Assembly: GCA_039707465.1 (NCBI GenBank)
Contig: CM077645.1
Location: forward strand, 148,547,503-148,611,502
Length of the DNA: 64,000 nt
Direction: 5' to 3'
From: Rhabdophis nuchalis
Lineage: Eukaryota; Chordata; Lepidosauria; Squamata; Natricidae
The notes beneath the pieces are model-generated. The model had not been told where the DNA came from. It saw nothing but the letters and a program-made list of their open reading frames with translations, and did not search any database. Position numbers and translations under genes: made by a program. Shown here in pieces: positions 23,017-34,524 of the stretch. Positions within the stretch are counted from its first letter, which is position 1. Each line of letters starts with the position of its first letter.

Positions 23017-23192
23017 ATTTATCATCACAATTGAGTCCAAAATTTTGGTTGCTAAGCAAGAGCATTGTTAAATGAGTTTCACCACATTTTAAAAGGTGGC
23101 CACTCCCACCCTGTCACATGACTGTCAAGCCACGCCCACAAAATAGGCCACACCTACAGAGTAGGTTCTAAAAAATTTGAAACCCACCACTG
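22678..23192 (+). mobile_element. hAT MITE with internal (GAAA)n array, copy B
   Basis: The ends are CAGTGGTGGGTTTCTGC and TTTGAAACCCACCACTG. The 8-bp duplication TACTACGC is exact on both sides (22670-22677, 23193-23200). A purine array of GGAA and GAAA units (about 22808-23015) occupies the centre. To its right is a block with TTTTGGTTGCTAAGCAAGAG that resembles the Tigger-like interior. Confidence 0.97.
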
Positions 23193-23200
23193 TACTACGC

Positions 23201-23924
23201 TTAAGTCAGACCTTAATCGGCGTAGTTCTAGGTTGTTCAAGCCCAAAATGTGAAGCCTGGTGGCATAAGGTGTTCTATTGTGAGCAAAAGAGTGCCGTAC
23301 TCTTCTCATGAAATTATCTTCTATAATAACAAAATAATGCAATAGAATACTCAAATAATTTTAAGAGTTAAGAGGCTGTTTTGAGTCTTCTCTTTTTCAT
23401 TTATTTAAGGCTCCAAGGGGGGGGGGGGGGAAGCGGACCCATATGCTATGGTTATTTCCAACAATGGTTATGATAGAAATAAATTTGATTTATGCTATTA
23501 TATTCAAGGATATATTATTCACTTAGATGCAGAAGGGCATAAATAAAATATATAATGAAAGATTCAGGATTGCTCTCCCCTCTATTGTTATTTTCCTGAA
23601 GTTGTATAATTGTTCTCAGATAAAGGGAGGTTATTATCCAATCCATTGTCTTCCAAAAATCTAGAACTACTACAACTCTGAAACTTTTCAAGCAGCATTG
23701 GGAAAAATTGTGTGATTTCACATATTTGCAAAAACATGTTATCCCGACATCAGCACAATTCAGTGTAACACAATCACATTAGAAATCCAAAGCAAGCACT
23801 AACAGGAAACCCTCTTGCAGGACAATCTATATGCCACAGACTGAACTTGAGGAAGTGAAGAAATAGGCTGGAGTCATACCCTGTGTGCTTTGCTGGGTTT
23901 TAACAAAATATATTGTGTTATGGT
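23201..23924. other. Unassigned sequence
   Basis: The first 130 bp may continue the unnamed repeat left of copy B. A G run lies near 23417-23429. No gene is seen. Confidence 0.4.
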
Positions 23925-24334
23925 ACGCTTGGCCCTTGACTTACAATTACAATTGGAACCCGAATTTCCATTGCTAAGCAAAGCCATTCAGTGAGTCATG
24001 TCAATTTTACAATCTTTTTAGTCGTTGGTGGTTAAGAAAATCTCCCCACTTAAGTGAATCATATGTTTGTTAAGCCGATCCATTTCCCCCCCATTGACTT
24101 TGCTCATTGGAAGCTGGCTGGAAAGACCACAAATGGCCGTCACATGAACCTGGGACACTGCAACAATCATCAATACATGCCAGTTGCTAAATGCCCAAAT
24201 TTTGATCATCATTGCTTATCCTGGGAATAAGCATGTCATGGTTGTAAGTGTGAGAACCCATGGTCTTATCAGTGCCACTGTAAACTTCGAATGGTTTCTA
24301 CAGAAATGGTTGTAAGTCAAGGATTACCTGTAGT
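23925..24334. mobile_element. Tigger-like element
   Basis: The left end is GCCCTTGACTTACAATTAC and the right end GTTGTAAGTCAAGGATTACC, an inverted pair. The interior includes TTGCTAAGCAAAGCCATTC and GGGACACTGCAACAATC, shared with the copies at 2008 and 35006. Confidence 0.8.
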
Positions 24335-24720
24335 TAATTAATCAGCGTTTACAATACAGTACATTATGAATTGAACACAGCTGCTTGTAGTTTACTGAAT
24401 GAAAAATGGTTACATAAGATCTGGCACAGGTGCTTTGTGAGTTTAGCCATAAGTATATGTCAAATTGGGAAGCCCATCGTCTTGAAAGCAGCAAGGAAAT
24501 ATTTAGAATAATTCAGTGATCCCAGCTATTTCACCTCTGTAAGCACCAGTGGGATATACAGAAATGCCAGAATGCTTCATTAATCTGAAATTCACGTACT
24601 GTACTGGTTTATTACTCACTAGCTGTACCCGGCCACGCATTGCTGTGGCCCAGTCTGGTTAAATGGCTAACCAAATCTGTGTGTAGAACTACACCTGCCA
24701 CATATACACAACCACCTGAT

Positions 24721-25492
24721 TTTTTTAAAAAAAATATTTTTAGTTTTCAAAACAGACACAACACAAAAAAATCCTCTTTCTTTACGTACTGTGTGTCAAT
24801 TGGTTACAAATTTTTTTTAATGCATTTCTTTCACAGTCACCCTTAATTCATACAAATTCTGGTATTTTAAATCAAATATATTTGTACATATTACCATCAT
24901 CATACCCCCATTCTTCGTTTCATTGCGGTTTCTTTCCTGTCTGTCAGTAGTACAGTGCGAGATTGAATGAGTTAACCCTTTTTCCACCTTCTAGTTCAGT
25001 TCTTTTTTTTCACATCAGTTCCTCACCATTTTTTTTTCACTTTTTCTAACCATTGATACCACAGCTCCCAATTTTTTTTCCTTCCTCTTTGTGTTCATTT
25101 TTTAGTAATTTAGATAACATATCTAATTCGGCACAATCAGTTATCTTATATATTAGGCTTTCTTCTGACGGAATGTTAGGGTCTTTCCACCTTTGCGCAA
25201 GGAGCATCCTTGCCGCAGTTAGCACATACGTGATCAAATACTTGATTCTTTTACTCATTGGGTCTGGCAGGATTCCCAGGAGGAAGAGCTCCTATCCACC
25301 TTAACCCCTGTTATTTCCTGCACCCATCTCCTTACTCTATCCGAATATACCTTAACCTTTGGGCAAGTCCACCATATATGGTAGTAGGTCCCCCGCTCGG
25401 CACCACACTTCCAGCAGGCTGATGATAAATTGGAAAACATCCTAGCAAGTCTGGCTGGTGGCAAATGCCACCGATATAACATTTTATATTGG
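24721..25492 (-). mobile_element. L1 LINE 3' end with target duplication
   Basis: A 16-bp repeat, TACACAACCACCTGAT on the left (24705-24720) and TACACAACCACCTTAT on the right (25493-25508), flanks the insert. The minus strand encodes the L1 ORF2p C-terminal Cys-rich motif CWKCGAERGTYYHIWWTCPK, followed by ARMLLAQRWKDP. An A-rich tail lies at 24721-24740. Frames are interrupted, so it is a dead, 5'-truncated copy. Confidence 0.88.
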
Positions 25493-25510
25493 TACACAAC
25501 CACCTTATAA

Positions 25511-26672
25511 CCCCCAACCTACCTACCTACCATATTTCTTCCTCTCTATCTATCCCTCTACCTACCTACCTACTGTATTTCCCCCTCTCTATCTATCCCT
25601 CTACCTACCTACCTACCTGCTGTATTTCTTCCTCTCTATCTATCCCTCTACCTACCTAACTACTGTATTTCTTCCCTTCTCCCTCTACCTACCTACCTAC
25701 TGTATTTCTCCCTCTCTATCTATCCCCCTACCTACTTACCTAGCTACCTTACTGTATTTCTCCCTGTCTCTCTCTATCCCTCTACCTACCTACCTACCTA
25801 CTGTATTTCTCCCTCTCTATCTATCCCTCTAGCTACCTACCTACCTACCTACTGTATTTCTTCCCTTCTCCACCTACCTACCTACCTACCCACTGTATGT
25901 CTCCCCCTCTCTCTATCCCTCTACCTACCTACCTACCTACCTACCTACCTACCTACCTACCGTATTTCTCCCTCTCTATCCCTCTACCTACCTACCTACT
26001 ACTGTATTTCTCCCTCTCTATCTATCCCTCTAGCTACCTACCTACCTACCTACCTACCTACCTACCTACCGTATTTCTCCCTATCTATCGCTCTATCTAC
26101 CCACCTACCTACCTACCGTATTTCTCCATCTCTATCTATCCCCCTCTCTACCTACCTACTGTATTTCTCCCTCTCTATCTATCCCCCTATCTACCTACCT
26201 ATCTACCATATTTCTCCCTCTCTATCTATCCCCCTACCTACCCACCTACCTACCTACTGTATTTCTTCCTTTCTCCCTCTATCTACCTACCTACCTACCT
26301 ACTGTATTTCTCCCTCTCTATCTATCCCCCTCTCTATCCTCCTACCTACCCACCTACCTACCTACTGTATTTCTCCCTCTCTATCTATCCACCTACCTAC
26401 CTACTGTATTTCTTCCTTTCTCCCTCTATCTACCTACCTACCTACCTACTGTATTTCTCCCTCTCTATCTATCCCCCTCTCTATCTCCCTATCTCCCTAT
26501 CTACCTATCTACCAACCAACCAACCTACTGTATTTCTCCCTATCTATCCCTCTACCTACCTACCTACTGTATTTCTTCCTTTCTCCCTCTATCTACCTAC
26601 CTACTTACCTATCTACTGTATTTCTCCCTCTCTATCTATCCCCCTATCTACCTACCTACTGCATTTCTCTCT
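25511..26672. repeat. 1.16-kb CTAC/CTAT compound satellite-like array
   Basis: Blocks of CTAC units alternate with a punctuating phrase, TGTATTTCTCCCTCTCTATC, giving higher-order units of roughly 45-80 bp repeated about 20 times with varying CTAC copy number. The 312-codon frame through it (Pro-, Thr-, Tyr-, Leu-rich) is spurious. It starts directly beside the target duplication of the L1 fragment. Confidence 0.95.
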
Positions 26673-26911
26673 CTATGGGCCACCTGGGAGTTTACAATCT
26701 CTGTGCCTTGTTTTGGCCCTAATAGGTTTCCATACAGTAGGCCTCCATGGAACTTTGGAGGCTTATTCTGTTGCTGAGGAAACGACTGTTGGAAAGCAGC
26801 CAGGTGGGAGGAGCTACAGGGAGGTGAAAACCTGATCAGTGGGTACACTTTATGTTTGTGTACCTTACAAATGACACATGTGTGCTAGGCACACAAAAGG
26901 TACGTATGATT

Positions 26912-28911
26912 TTTTTTTTAATTGAAAAAGTTTTATTGGTTTTACATTTTTTAACAGGATAGGGTGATGGTTACAAAGAAATTTTGAGAGCATTCACGTT
27001 AGAGTCGTCGGACCTTCCGAGACCTCAAAATACACAATAAAAAAGTTATCATAGAAAACATTTTCCATACCACTACAAGATGAAAGCAAGTACATTTACC
27101 AAAATTCTCCGTTCCATGCTGTCAGACATTTACAAAAAGTCCAGATAGAAATATTATGCAAAGTTGTTCAAGAAAAATCAAGGCAAAGTTATTTTTTTGA
27201 TCTAAGTCTTTTGGCTATTGTATCTTCTTTCTCTCCTCCCTGGTCCCCCGTGGGCGGGGCCGTGGCCCCCTCCGTCCCCCCTGGATCTTCCCCCAGGACA
27301 GAGGAATGTTTTTTTAAAAAAGGCTTCCGCCTCAGCAAGTGTTTTAATCCTCACTCTTCCTCCTTCCCAGAACACCAGCATCCCTTCAGGCGTCATCCAC
27401 TTGAACCAAATCCCGTGATCAAACAAGGTTTTAGACAAGAAAGAAAATTTCTTTCTTGAATCTCTAATTTTTCTAGGGATCTGCTTCAAGATAGTGACCG
27501 TTTTTCGTTGATAAGTTAAAGGTTTCTCTCTCTGCGCTTTCAGGATTTCCTCTCTGGTTGACCTTCTAACAAATTTCACATGTATCTCTCTAGGCACTTC
27601 ATTTATCCTGGCATATGCTGAATTAATTCTGTAGGCTAGGTCAATGTCCCCCCTGATCTCATCCATAGGTTTTTGTAAATAGTCTGCTAAAATTGTGCTC
27701 ATAAGACCAGGGAGGCATTCACCAGATTCCTCAGAAACATTTTGAAATCTCAAAAAGTATGTCATTCTTTCCATATCCATCCTAGACACATGCCCATATA
27801 TTTCCACAACCTCATTAGTAACATTTTTAATTTCCCCCTTAGCCCCCTCCAACCCCCCTTCCAGTTCTTTATTCTTCTGTGTGTTATCCAGCACTTGTCT
27901 TCTTGTATCCAACAACTCCTTCTTGAAGATAATATTTTCAGCCCTCTGGGCCTTTATTTCTGATATCAAAGTTAGCATAGAGGTTTCAAGAGAAGCCATT
28001 CTTTGTTCCAGATTTACAAGTGCTGCTTCTTGTGCCATGGTTAAAAGTTAGAGTCACTGCCACCAAGATGGCGTTTTCCGGGTGGGGCTGGTGGGGCAAA
28101 CCAGGAGCTCAGTTCAGTTCAGGGCTGTGAAGTTGCAAACAATTCAGAAACCAAAAGAGACACAGTTTCCCAGGTCAGCAAATAGTAATAACGAAGGTAT
28201 TCCAGAGAAGAAGTCACAAATCCATCAAAAGAATTTTTTTTTCAAAAATCCAGAGGGAGTCCTGCTTTCAAAGAGACGCTGGAAATTTCCTTAGTTAAAA
28301 TAGTCAGGCAGGGACAAAGAAAAGCCGCTTCCACCGCCCATCTCAAAGCCAGAGGGAGAGAGTAACAAAATAAGAATTTTTTTTAAAACCAGCCAGACCT
28401 AGAAACAATGTTGCAAAGAATCGCATTCCACTTTCCCTTGTTAAAGACAGTCCGGAGTGAAAGTTTCCACTTTCTCTTTGCAGAGAAGCCATTTTAACGT
28501 GCCGCTTAAATCCGAGGGGTTTTTTTTTAGAAATAAACACCCCCCTCCCAGTCCGTTCAGCCTGGCTGGCAGCAAGGAAAAAAAAGGTGTTCTTTTAAAC
28601 TCACTCCCCCTCGCAGCTGAAGCCTCGGCGATCCGCCCGATCTCTCCGTTCAGCCCTCTCCATTAAAGCAGATGGCACCGACAACCTTTGGAGAAGGAAA
28701 AAAACCCCGCTAGCATGTTCCTCTCCACCTAGGTCGCAGAGAGGAGCGCCCTCCCCACCGCCGTGACGAGGCTGCTCCCTCTGAGCCGACCCTACGGGAA
28801 ACCTCCGGTAACCGGAGAGTTTCGCCCCCGTGGGGGGGCAGAAAAGGCAACAAAGCGGCGAGCGAGCCCTGGGCTCGCCCGTCTCCGCTGGAGCCGGATA
28901 CCGGAAGTCCC
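26912..28911 (-). mobile_element. ORF1-only L1 (HAL1-like) element, copy 2, full length
   Basis: The exact 18-bp repeat CAAAAGGTACGTATGATT lies on each side (26894-26911 and 28912-28929). On the minus strand there is a GC-rich 5' region (28911 to 28039), a single open ORF1 frame (28038 to 27202) and a 290-bp 3' UTR with CCAATAAAA, closing on a 9-base A tract. Length is 2000 bp. ORF2 is absent. Confidence 0.93.
27202..28038 (-). CDS. L1 ORF1p-like RNA-binding protein, uninterrupted frame
   Basis: The product has 278 residues. A coiled coil at about 5-95 (heptads from ALVNLEQRMASLETSM) would trimerise the protein. An RRM-like domain begins at ERMTYFLRFQNVSEESG (about 95). The C-terminal domain includes REIHVKFVRRSTREE and TVTILKQIPRKIRDSRKKFS. 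The Gly/Arg-rich tail ends at QKT. In L1, ORF1p binds the element RNA and acts as a chaperone; here it is the only product, so mobilisation would need ORF2p in trans. The homopolymer that breaks copy 1 is absent. An open frame does not prove activity. Confidence 0.88.
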   Translation of the reverse strand: MAQEAALVNLEQRMASLETSMLTLISEIKAQRAENIIFKKELLDTRRQVLDNTQKNKELEGGLEGAKGEIKNVTNEVVEIYGHVSRMDMERMTYFLRFQNVSEESGECLPGLMSTILADYLQKPMDEIRGDIDLAYRINSAYARINEVPREIHVKFVRRSTREEILKAQREKPLTYQRKTVTILKQIPRKIRDSRKKFSFLSKTLFDHGIWFKWMTPEGMLVFWEGGRVRIKTLAEAEAFFKKTFLCPGGRSRGDGGGHGPAHGGPGRRERRYNSQKT

Positions 28912-29042
28912 CAAAAGGTACGTATGATTGATTCGGAAGTCCTTGTGAACATTGTGTGAAAGTTTGGTGTGGATCCGTCCATTAGTTTCTGAGATTTGCG
29001 GCTTTGCACAAACTATTTTACATTTTTATTTATATAGATTTA

Positions 29043-29230
29043 ACAACTTGCATGTTTAGTTTGTTAACTGAGGAAGAAGCTTTTTTTTTTCTTCAATGGA
29101 AAAAAGGAGAAGAAAAAGGAGGAAGAGAGGAAGAATACGAAAACAATTTGGCGAAGACTGAACATATTCAAATATTGAATATTGAAAAAAGAACATTCTG
29201 GAAATAGACAAAGGGGAAGGGGTGCCGCAT
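29043..29230. other. Unassigned A-rich sequence
   Basis: It contains an AGAAGAAAAAGGAGG-like purine stretch and no gene. Confidence 0.4.
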
Positions 29231-29288
29231 TTATTTATTTATTTAAATTTATATCCCGCCCTTCTCCACCGAGGACCCAGGGCGGCGA
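29231..29288 (-). mobile_element. L2-type LINE, extreme 3' end only
   Basis: The plus strand shows TTTATTTATTTAAATTTATA followed by the conserved block CGCCCTTCTCCACCGAGGAC, the L2 3' terminus. Truncation leaves fewer than 60 bp. Confidence 0.75.
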
Positions 29289-30865
29289 GGATGCAGTGGG
29301 GTGGAATGGAACACTTTTGAAGATGGCTGCCGGCTGACACTCTGAACAGGAGTCTTCCCTAAGTAACTTTTTGCTACAGGCCCTCTGTGACAGAACGTAA
29401 CTCTTAAGCACTGTCTGCCATCCTGTCACCTGACAATACAGACATACAGTTTTTATTTCTGTTCTGACAAGCAGAGGCTGGGAAGATAACAGCAAACCTC
29501 TCACAGAGACAGAAACTTTCTCAAAGGAAAGGAAGCTGAAGAGCTGGCAGGAAGAGAAGATTTAGTTGAAACCCAGCGAAAGGGAGAGAAGGGAATAGAT
29601 GGCTGACAAGCCATGTTAGCTTAGGCAGCTTTGAAGCTGTTGAAGGCTTATTCGCTTCCGGATAGCCTGGAAGAAGTGTCTCAGGGTGGACCAAAGACCA
29701 TGAAGAGATGGAGAGGGTGTCAGAGATCTACGTCAAGGGATCATCTCTTAGAGGAAAATTGAAGAAGACAACATCTGCAAGTCTGGGAGATTACTATCCA
29801 AACACAATTAAAATCTTTGCTTAACTTCAAATAAAAAAAGACGGGGATTGAAATTTAGTTTTCTGTTATATAAGTATGTAGCTCCAGTTTTATAATTGTA
29901 ACCATATTATAAGTAGAGAAATAGTTAACTCTTGAAATGCTTGAACAAACTGACATAAATTTCTGCTCACTTATCACAAAAGCTACAGGAAGGCAGGGGA
30001 GCAGAAATGGCTACTTACAGTAAATGCCTTATCTTAAGCATTGTTGAAAAAATGCTACTTATCTTGCATAGATTACTAAATTAAAGGGAAAAGATTCATA
30101 AGTAAGTTTTTGTATGCTGACATAATCTTTGAATGTCACACACTGATGTCCTTGCTTAGCTGCCTTGGAAAACTTCAAAGAACTTCAGCTTTATCGAAGC
30201 CTGGCATTCCACAAACAATCCTATCAACAAACACATCGACCTACAACCTACAAACCCCTGAGAATTTAAATAAACCACACAACCAAACAGTGACGGCCCT
30301 GACCTTCAACCAACCTACACAACCCATTCACGCAACCAACTTCCCCCCCACCAGCACTTCACCTCCCAATGACCCTCACTTGACGTGACCTCCCCTCACA
30401 AGATGCACAAGACTATCTGATGTGACCACACCTGACCCCTCACATCACCCTCACCTGATGTGACTCTCCCTTCATAATCACCTACTGAGCAAATGAAGCC
30501 CTTATAAGCAGAAGAACGGCAATACTTACATTCCCTAAATTCCACCAATGGTGTTAACCTGGTAATGAAAGATTTGGAAACCAAGCTCGGAGAATGAACC
30601 TCCACCCTCATCCTACACCTGAGTTACAGATATTCGTCCCTATCGCAACCTCAGCTAGATTGCAGCTGCCCAGCCTGCCCTGAAATGAACTGAGGGCCTT
30701 AGGTCTCCATTTTCTATGCATTTTCATTCCCGTTGACTGCGAAATCACAAATGCTTTTACCTCTAAACTCTCACTCTGAGTGGCATTATGAAAGAAGGAA
30801 GAAATGTGTATTTTAATTACTTCAGCTTAATGGGCCTGAACAGGGATAAGCAAGCAGATGCCCTC
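29289..30865. other. Unassigned sequence, possible 5' part of an unknown element
   Basis: Near 29323 the motif AAGATGGCTGCC recalls L1 5' regions, but no ORF follows. From about 30200 to 30600 the strand is C/A-rich. I find no gene with protein-like features. Confidence 0.3.
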
Positions 30866-30869
30866 CATA

Positions 30870-31515
30870 TATGTTTTATTTATTTTATTTATTTTTTTAT
30901 TTATTTTATTAAATTTATACCCCGCCCTTCTCCTTGTTAGGACCCAGGGCGGCGCACAGGCATTATTAAAACCACAAAAATACAATAAATATCAATTTAA
31001 AATATATTAAATTAGATTAACCCGTGCTAAAACCCATGTTAAAAACCTTCCCAAATTATAATTTATTTATTTATTTTTTTAAAAAGTCAGGAACAGGGGG
31101 CTATCCTAGGCCGGCTTGTTGAAATAAATACGTCTTAAGACGTTGGCGGAAGAGACGGAGGTCCGAGATAGTGCGAAGGTCGGGGGGTAGGTCGTTCCAG
31201 AGGGCCGGGCCCGCCACAGAGAAGGCCCTTCCCCTGGGTGTCGCCAACCGGCATTGCCCCGTCGACGGCACCCGGAGAAGGCCCTCTCTGTGGGAGCGGA
31301 TCGGACGAAGGGATGTATGGGGCAGGAGGCGGTCTCGTATATAGCTAGGCCCCGAGCCATGGAGCGATTTAAAGATGGTTGTCAACACCTTGAAGCGCAC
31401 TCGAAAGGCCACAGGCAGCCAGTGCAGCTCGCGCAGGAGAGGTGTTACGTGGGTTTGCCTTGAGGCACCCATAATCACCCGCGCGGCCGCATTCTGCACT
31501 AACTGTAGCTTTCGT
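30870..31515 (-). mobile_element. L2-type LINE 3' end, good preservation
   Basis: A 132-codon frame on the minus strand (31101-31499) starts with MQNAAARVIMGASRQTHV and runs through LLRELHWLPV and LWNDLPPDLR to its stop. The 3' UTR carries CGCCCTGGGTCCTAACAAGG and ends in a TTTA-rich tail (about 30870-30905). Confidence 0.88.
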
Positions 31516-32318
31516 TTTGAATGATAATTCTCATAGTCATCCTTAGAATTTCAATCTAAACCGCATGGAGGGAGCAGGTTGCCTAGCCATGGGCCAGATG
31601 TCTTCAAATTGAATCTTACTTGATTTTGACAGATGCAGTGCAGAAAATGGCAATTTCACAGTTTGCATCCTTTTACAGGACAGGGTGCTTGTTCCAAGAA
31701 CCCACATATCCTCCTTGCAAACCCTTGATATTCATTTGTAAATGCACCTCTGGAGTCTTCGTGCTTTGTATCCAACTGAGAATGTAAGACAGCCAGAAGA
31801 TGCATCTCTGCAAACAAGTAAATAGAGCAAAGTTCTGGGAGTCAATTATGACCCTCAAAAGACTTGAAATATTTTCCTTGAAATATGGCATTGCTTGGTT
31901 TTAAACTATCCTACCTCAGCTGCTGGAGTTTATGTGATAGTTTTCCTCTTAATTGAATTTTAGCAGTACTGAAGAGCTGACTAAAAGCTGCTGCTCTCAT
32001 ATCAAATATTTGCATTTAGGATTTATTCAGTCTACTTCAGAGAGTTCATTGGTGCCAGCCAGGATGCAAGGAGGATACTCAAGCAGACAATGAAGAAGAA
32101 TCCAGTTTATTTTCCTCTGAATGGTAAAGCTGTGATTGGACTATGGTGTCCCTTCTTGTAAAAGTAGGAATTAAAAATTCACAGTAAAGGAGAGCCTGTT
32201 TTCTTTACAAAAATCCCAAATTCAGCTGGAGCCTAAAATGTAGAAAAAATGAATTCAGTCAATAGAAACACTGAGTCAGATGAACTATTGGTCTAATTAT
32301 CCCACTTTTTTTACTTAT
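31516..32318. other. Unassigned sequence
   Basis: No repeat family or exon was recognised. The frame at 31673-31891 lacks splice or domain support. Confidence 0.4.
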
Positions 32319-32319
32319 T

Positions 32320-32665
32320 ACTAGCTGATAATCCGGCGTTACCCGGATATTTATTTATAGGGGGAATATGTATGGACCAAATGTAATTACTAATGTTGCA
32401 TTATCCCCCTTACCAGAGGGAGTTCCCTTATGGAGTACCATGAAGCCATTATCATAGCAACTCCACTGCGCTGTGCAGTAGAAGCCATTTTATAGCAGTA
32501 TGGTAGAACACATTCTAAGGCACAACAGGCTGCATCTTAACCGAACACCCCCCCCTCCGAGGGGTTTAAGGGGTGTCTTACCCCCACAGTATTTTTTTCC
32601 AGAGAGTAAGTCATCTGTGTACCAAGTTTGGATGAAATTGCTCAAGGCATTCCAGAGTTATGCTG

Positions 32666-32707
<42 letters not shown>

Positions 32708-32710
32708 CCA
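32320..32710. mobile_element. Interspersed repeat ending in (AC)n
   Basis: It begins TACTAGCTGATAATCCGGCG and contains GTGTACCAAGTTTGGATGAA and GAGTTATGCTGAAACAC, then runs into an (AC)n microsatellite (32668-32706). The start matches the repeat end at 24618. The class is not certain. Confidence 0.5.
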
Positions 32711-33618
32711 TTTATATACATGGTCACATGTGCATACCAGCAAAAGTTAAGGAAGAACTCTGTAATTTGCAAGATGTCCACAATATATTTTAATATATTT
32801 CTTATTAAGGTTTTTTTAAAGGACTATATATTAGATAACTAATAACCAATAAGTTTAAAATAGATATAATATGTTGTTATCCCTGGTAACCCTTAATGGA
32901 CTTTTGCTGAGATCAGGCCTAATATAACTAGGCTTTACGGATTTGTTATAGATAAGAGAAGGGATATGAGAGGAAAATATCATTTGCTGTATTTTAAGAG
33001 ATGGTAATAAGGTAATAAAATTGTTTATATTTATTCTGATGAAGGAGAAAGTAATTTCTTTATATATTTCTTTAAGTTTTCTTTATAATACTATACTCTT
33101 ATTTTTTTTCTTTCCTTTCCATTTTTTCTTCTCTGCACTTTCTTTTTCCTTTTCCTTTTAAGTTTGTGTTAGTTTTTATTGTTGCAATTGTATTTTTAAT
33201 AGAAAATGGGTACATTATCCTGCATATTTTAGAAACTGTAGGCAGTTGCAATCTTCCCCACACAGATTTTTCCCCTATGAGGAAAAAAAAGCAAACAAAC
33301 ATACCCAAGATATTTCTAGCACTATATATCAAAAATGAAGTTTATTCCAATTTTTTCCTTATTTTTTATGAAAAAAAGAGGAAAAGTGGGAAAATGCAGG
33401 ACAGTTATAATATAAAGTTCTGCTCTTGTAAAATTTTGTGAATCAGAAATTAAAGTTTAACCTGAAACTATGTTCAGCCAATTTTCTAGTTTCTGTACTA
33501 GAATTAATTCTTTTCAGACTCCACCAAAATATCTTTGTGCATCTCAAAATTACAACAGCCATTGGAAAATAAAAGCCATTCAGGAAACTAAGAAAAAGTT
33601 ATATAATTGGGTTAAAAA
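32711..33618. other. Unassigned AT-rich sequence
   Basis: No gene is recognised. T- and A-rich tracts lie near 33110-33160 and 33360-33380. Confidence 0.4.
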
Positions 33619-33957
33619 AAAGGTAAAGGCTTCCCCTGTCCAGGTGTGTCTGACTCTAATGGGCGATTGCTTGTCTGTTTCCTAGTTGAGAGAGCCAGAG
33701 CTTTCCAAAGACACTTCCATGGTCATGTGGACTATACACCAACACCAGTGGTGGGTTTCTGCAGGTTTGCACCTACTCGCGAGAGCCGGATGGTGAAATT
33801 TAGAGAGCCGGTGAGAGGAGGTTCCACCAGCGGACCTGGAAGTAAGTCTGCCCCACCGCTGCCGGTGACCCAACAAGAAGGAAAGGAAAGGAAAGGAAGG
33901 AAGGAAGAAAAGAAAGAAAGAAGGAAAGAAAGAAAGAAAGAAAGAAAGAAAGAAAAA

Positions 33958-33997
<40 letters not shown>

Positions 33998-34290
33998 ATT
34001 TATTATCACAATTGAGCCCAAAATTTTGGTTGCTAAGCAAGAGCATTGTTAAATGAGTTTCACCACATTTTACAAGTTGGCCACTCCCACCCAGTCACAT
34101 GACTGCCAAGCCATGCCCACAAAATAGGCCACACCTACAGAGTAGGTTCTAAAAAAATTTGAAACCCACCACTGACCAACACGCACAAAAGATTGTTATC
34201 TTCCCACCAAAGTTATCTACTTGTGTTTGCATGCTTTTAAACTGCTAGGTTGGTAACAGCTGAGACAGGAATGGGAGCTCACCCCGTCAT
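33619..34290 (-). mobile_element. Sauria-type SINE split by an hAT MITE
   Basis: The left part (33619-33745) has the Bov-B-like tail GGTAAAGGCTTCCCCTGTCC and GTGTCTGACTCTA. The right part (34183-34290) continues with TTATCTTCCCACCAAAG and CTGCTAGGTTGG, matching the intact copy at 36591. The MITE at 33746-34174 sits between, with duplicated ACCAACAC. The tRNA-like head is missing beyond 34290. Confidence 0.82.
33746..34174 (+). mobile_element. hAT MITE with internal (GAAA)n array, copy C
   Basis: The ends are CAGTGGTGGGTTTCTGC and TTTGAAACCCACCACTG, with the exact 8-bp duplication ACCAACAC (33738-33745 and 34175-34182). The GAAA array spans about 33880-33996. It is inserted inside a Sauria-type SINE. 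Confidence 0.97.
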
Positions 34291-34291
34291 A

Positions 34292-34520
34292 TGCTAGCAA
34301 TAGCACTTAAACATATATACTACTTTACAGCCCTCTCTAAACAGTTTACAGAGTCAGCCTATTGCCCCAATCAATCCAGGTCCTCATTTTACTGACCTCA
34401 GAAGGATGGAGGCTGAGTCAACCTAGACTCGACTTGCCAAACTGTTGGCAGCCAATAGTCAGAAGAAGTAGCCTGCAGTACTGCATTTTATCCACTGCAC
34501 CATTGCAGCTCTTACTTGGG
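34292..34520 (-). mobile_element. tRNA-derived SINE
   Basis: The plus strand shows ACAGCCCTCTCTAAACAGTT, GTCCTCATTTTACTGACCTC and the degraded head CACTGCACCATTGCAGCTC. It is the same family as 12366, 18965 and 53069. Confidence 0.8.
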
Positions 34521-34524
34521 TCTT

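Larger units (their letters stand above)
24618..29042. mobile_element. Nested repeat stack: host repeat with three internal arrays or insertions
   Basis: The left end CTAGCTGTACCCGGCCACGC (24618 on) and the right end with TTTGGTGTGGATCCGTCC (about 28958-29042) look like the two ends of one older repeat; a relative lies at 32320-32710. Between them are an L1 fragment (24721-25492), a CTAC-rich array (25511-26672) and a HAL1-like element (26912-28911). The host repeat class is not established. Confidence 0.5.

Noticed and set aside
22709..23065. Phe/Leu/Ser-repeat frames on minus
   Set aside because: They come from the GAAA array inside the hAT MITE; the same applies at 33732-34046.
25458..26835. 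Open frames of 124 and 312 codons rich in Leu, Pro, Thr and Tyr
   Set aside because: They are translations of the CTAC-rich tandem array, with no independent coding signal.
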